Source of the DNA: Kofleriaceae bacterium
GTDB taxonomy: Bacteria > Myxococcota_A > Polyangia > Haliangiales > Haliangiaceae
Assembly (NCBI GenBank): GCA_018058095.1
Contig: JAGPCO010000035.1
Location: forward strand, 1-57,772
Direction of reading: 5' to 3'
DNA: 57,772 nucleotides
Shown here: in pieces, positions 57,537-57,772 of the stretch
Layout of the letters: each line of letters opens with the position of its first letter
Position numbering within the stretch: the stretch's first letter is position 1
The notes under the pieces: model-generated
What the model was told of the DNA's origin: nothing
Seen by the model: the letters and a program-made list of their open reading frames with translations, nothing else
Databases searched by the model: none
Made by a program: the position numbers and the translations under genes

Positions 57537-57772
57537 CGGTTCAGCGGCAGCAACAGGCGCAGCGCGGTGGGCTCAGCGGTGGGGTGGCGCGGTCGCGGCG
57601 GCTCGCGGCGCCCGACGAGGCGCTGCGCTCGCTGGCTGCGGAGGTGGGAGGCCGCGTCGCCGAGGGCGCGAGGCGGCGGCGAGGGCGCGATGAGGGCCGG
57701 TCCTTCCGGTGGCCCCGACCGTCGGGCCCGCCCCCGCCTCGCCCGCGCACGAGGCGCGCCGGGGACCATGGG
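57537..57772. repeat. Right-end copy of the inverted end repeat
   Basis: Bases 57646-57772 are identical to the reverse complement of 1-127. Inward from 57645 the match to the left copy becomes imperfect (mismatches at about 57640-57645, then single changes and a 10-base length difference near 57560). The copy joins the hexanucleotide array. The same outward frame (with PDEALRSLAA and GGRVAEGARRRRG) stays open in both copies. Confidence 0.9.

Overview
The window is about 57.8 kb of very GC-rich DNA carrying 42 supported protein genes and one broken gene. I see no tRNA, rRNA, CRISPR array, phage or conjugation genes. The gene content points to a Myxococcota chromosome, probably a Haliangium/Kofleriaceae-like lineage. 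The evidence is four eukaryotic-like Ser/Thr kinases, fourteen predicted lipoproteins, 13 copies of the DUF4215 Cys-rich repeat, a TIGR04563-type small protein, LamG and WD40/PD40 propeller proteins, and a KorAB oxidoreductase. Taxonomy is inferred from gene families, not from a marker gene. The two ends are inverted copies of one repeat, identical for exactly 127 bp. This looks like a metagenome contig that stops at a repeat, not the telomeres of a linear replicon.

Layout, left to right. 1-2096: repeat end and three small exported proteins. 2109-3161: hisIE followed by a small CPXCG zinc-ribbon gene that is split by a 159-bp palindromic insertion element (TAA target duplication). 3200-9308: minus-strand cluster with a Uma2 nuclease-like protein, a Ser/Thr kinase coupled to a TPR protein, a HExxH protein and an IgGFc-binding-like lipoprotein. 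9506-12172: a MORN/HEAT protein with a long acidic tail. 12188-16138: a lipoprotein, a thiolase and a dehydrogenase-hydratase fusion (beta-oxidation type). 16304-28883: mostly exported proteins (LamG lipoproteins, FG-GAP/CARDB lipoprotein, propellers) plus a propeller-tailed kinase. 28967-31933: korB and korA.

32135-43431: a DUF4215-repeat surface lipoprotein, a large lipoprotein, a SUKH-ankyrin protein, a DUF4303 protein, and an operon of ribosome hibernation factor, zinc ribbon and TerC transporter. That operon is divergent from an NhaR-like LysR regulator. 43586-52917: a giant kinase-nSTAND-propeller protein, a CHASE-domain kinase, and a three-domain peptidoglycan hydrolase. 52929-57176: two PD40 lipoproteins, two small proteins and a Lys-rich-tailed SUKH protein. 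57177-57772: a 210-bp hexanucleotide array and the right-hand end repeat.

Core metabolism is represented by HisIE, KorAB and the thiolase pair. Most of the rest is envelope display and signalling. Several proteins look like immunity-family proteins (two SUKH, one DUF4303, one MORN/YwqK-like) with no toxin nearby, and three proteins carry unrelated domains behind a Lys/Ala/Pro-rich N-terminal tail. The clearest new observation is the small palindromic element that interrupts the CPXCG gene, because the ancestral gene can be rebuilt exactly by removing it.
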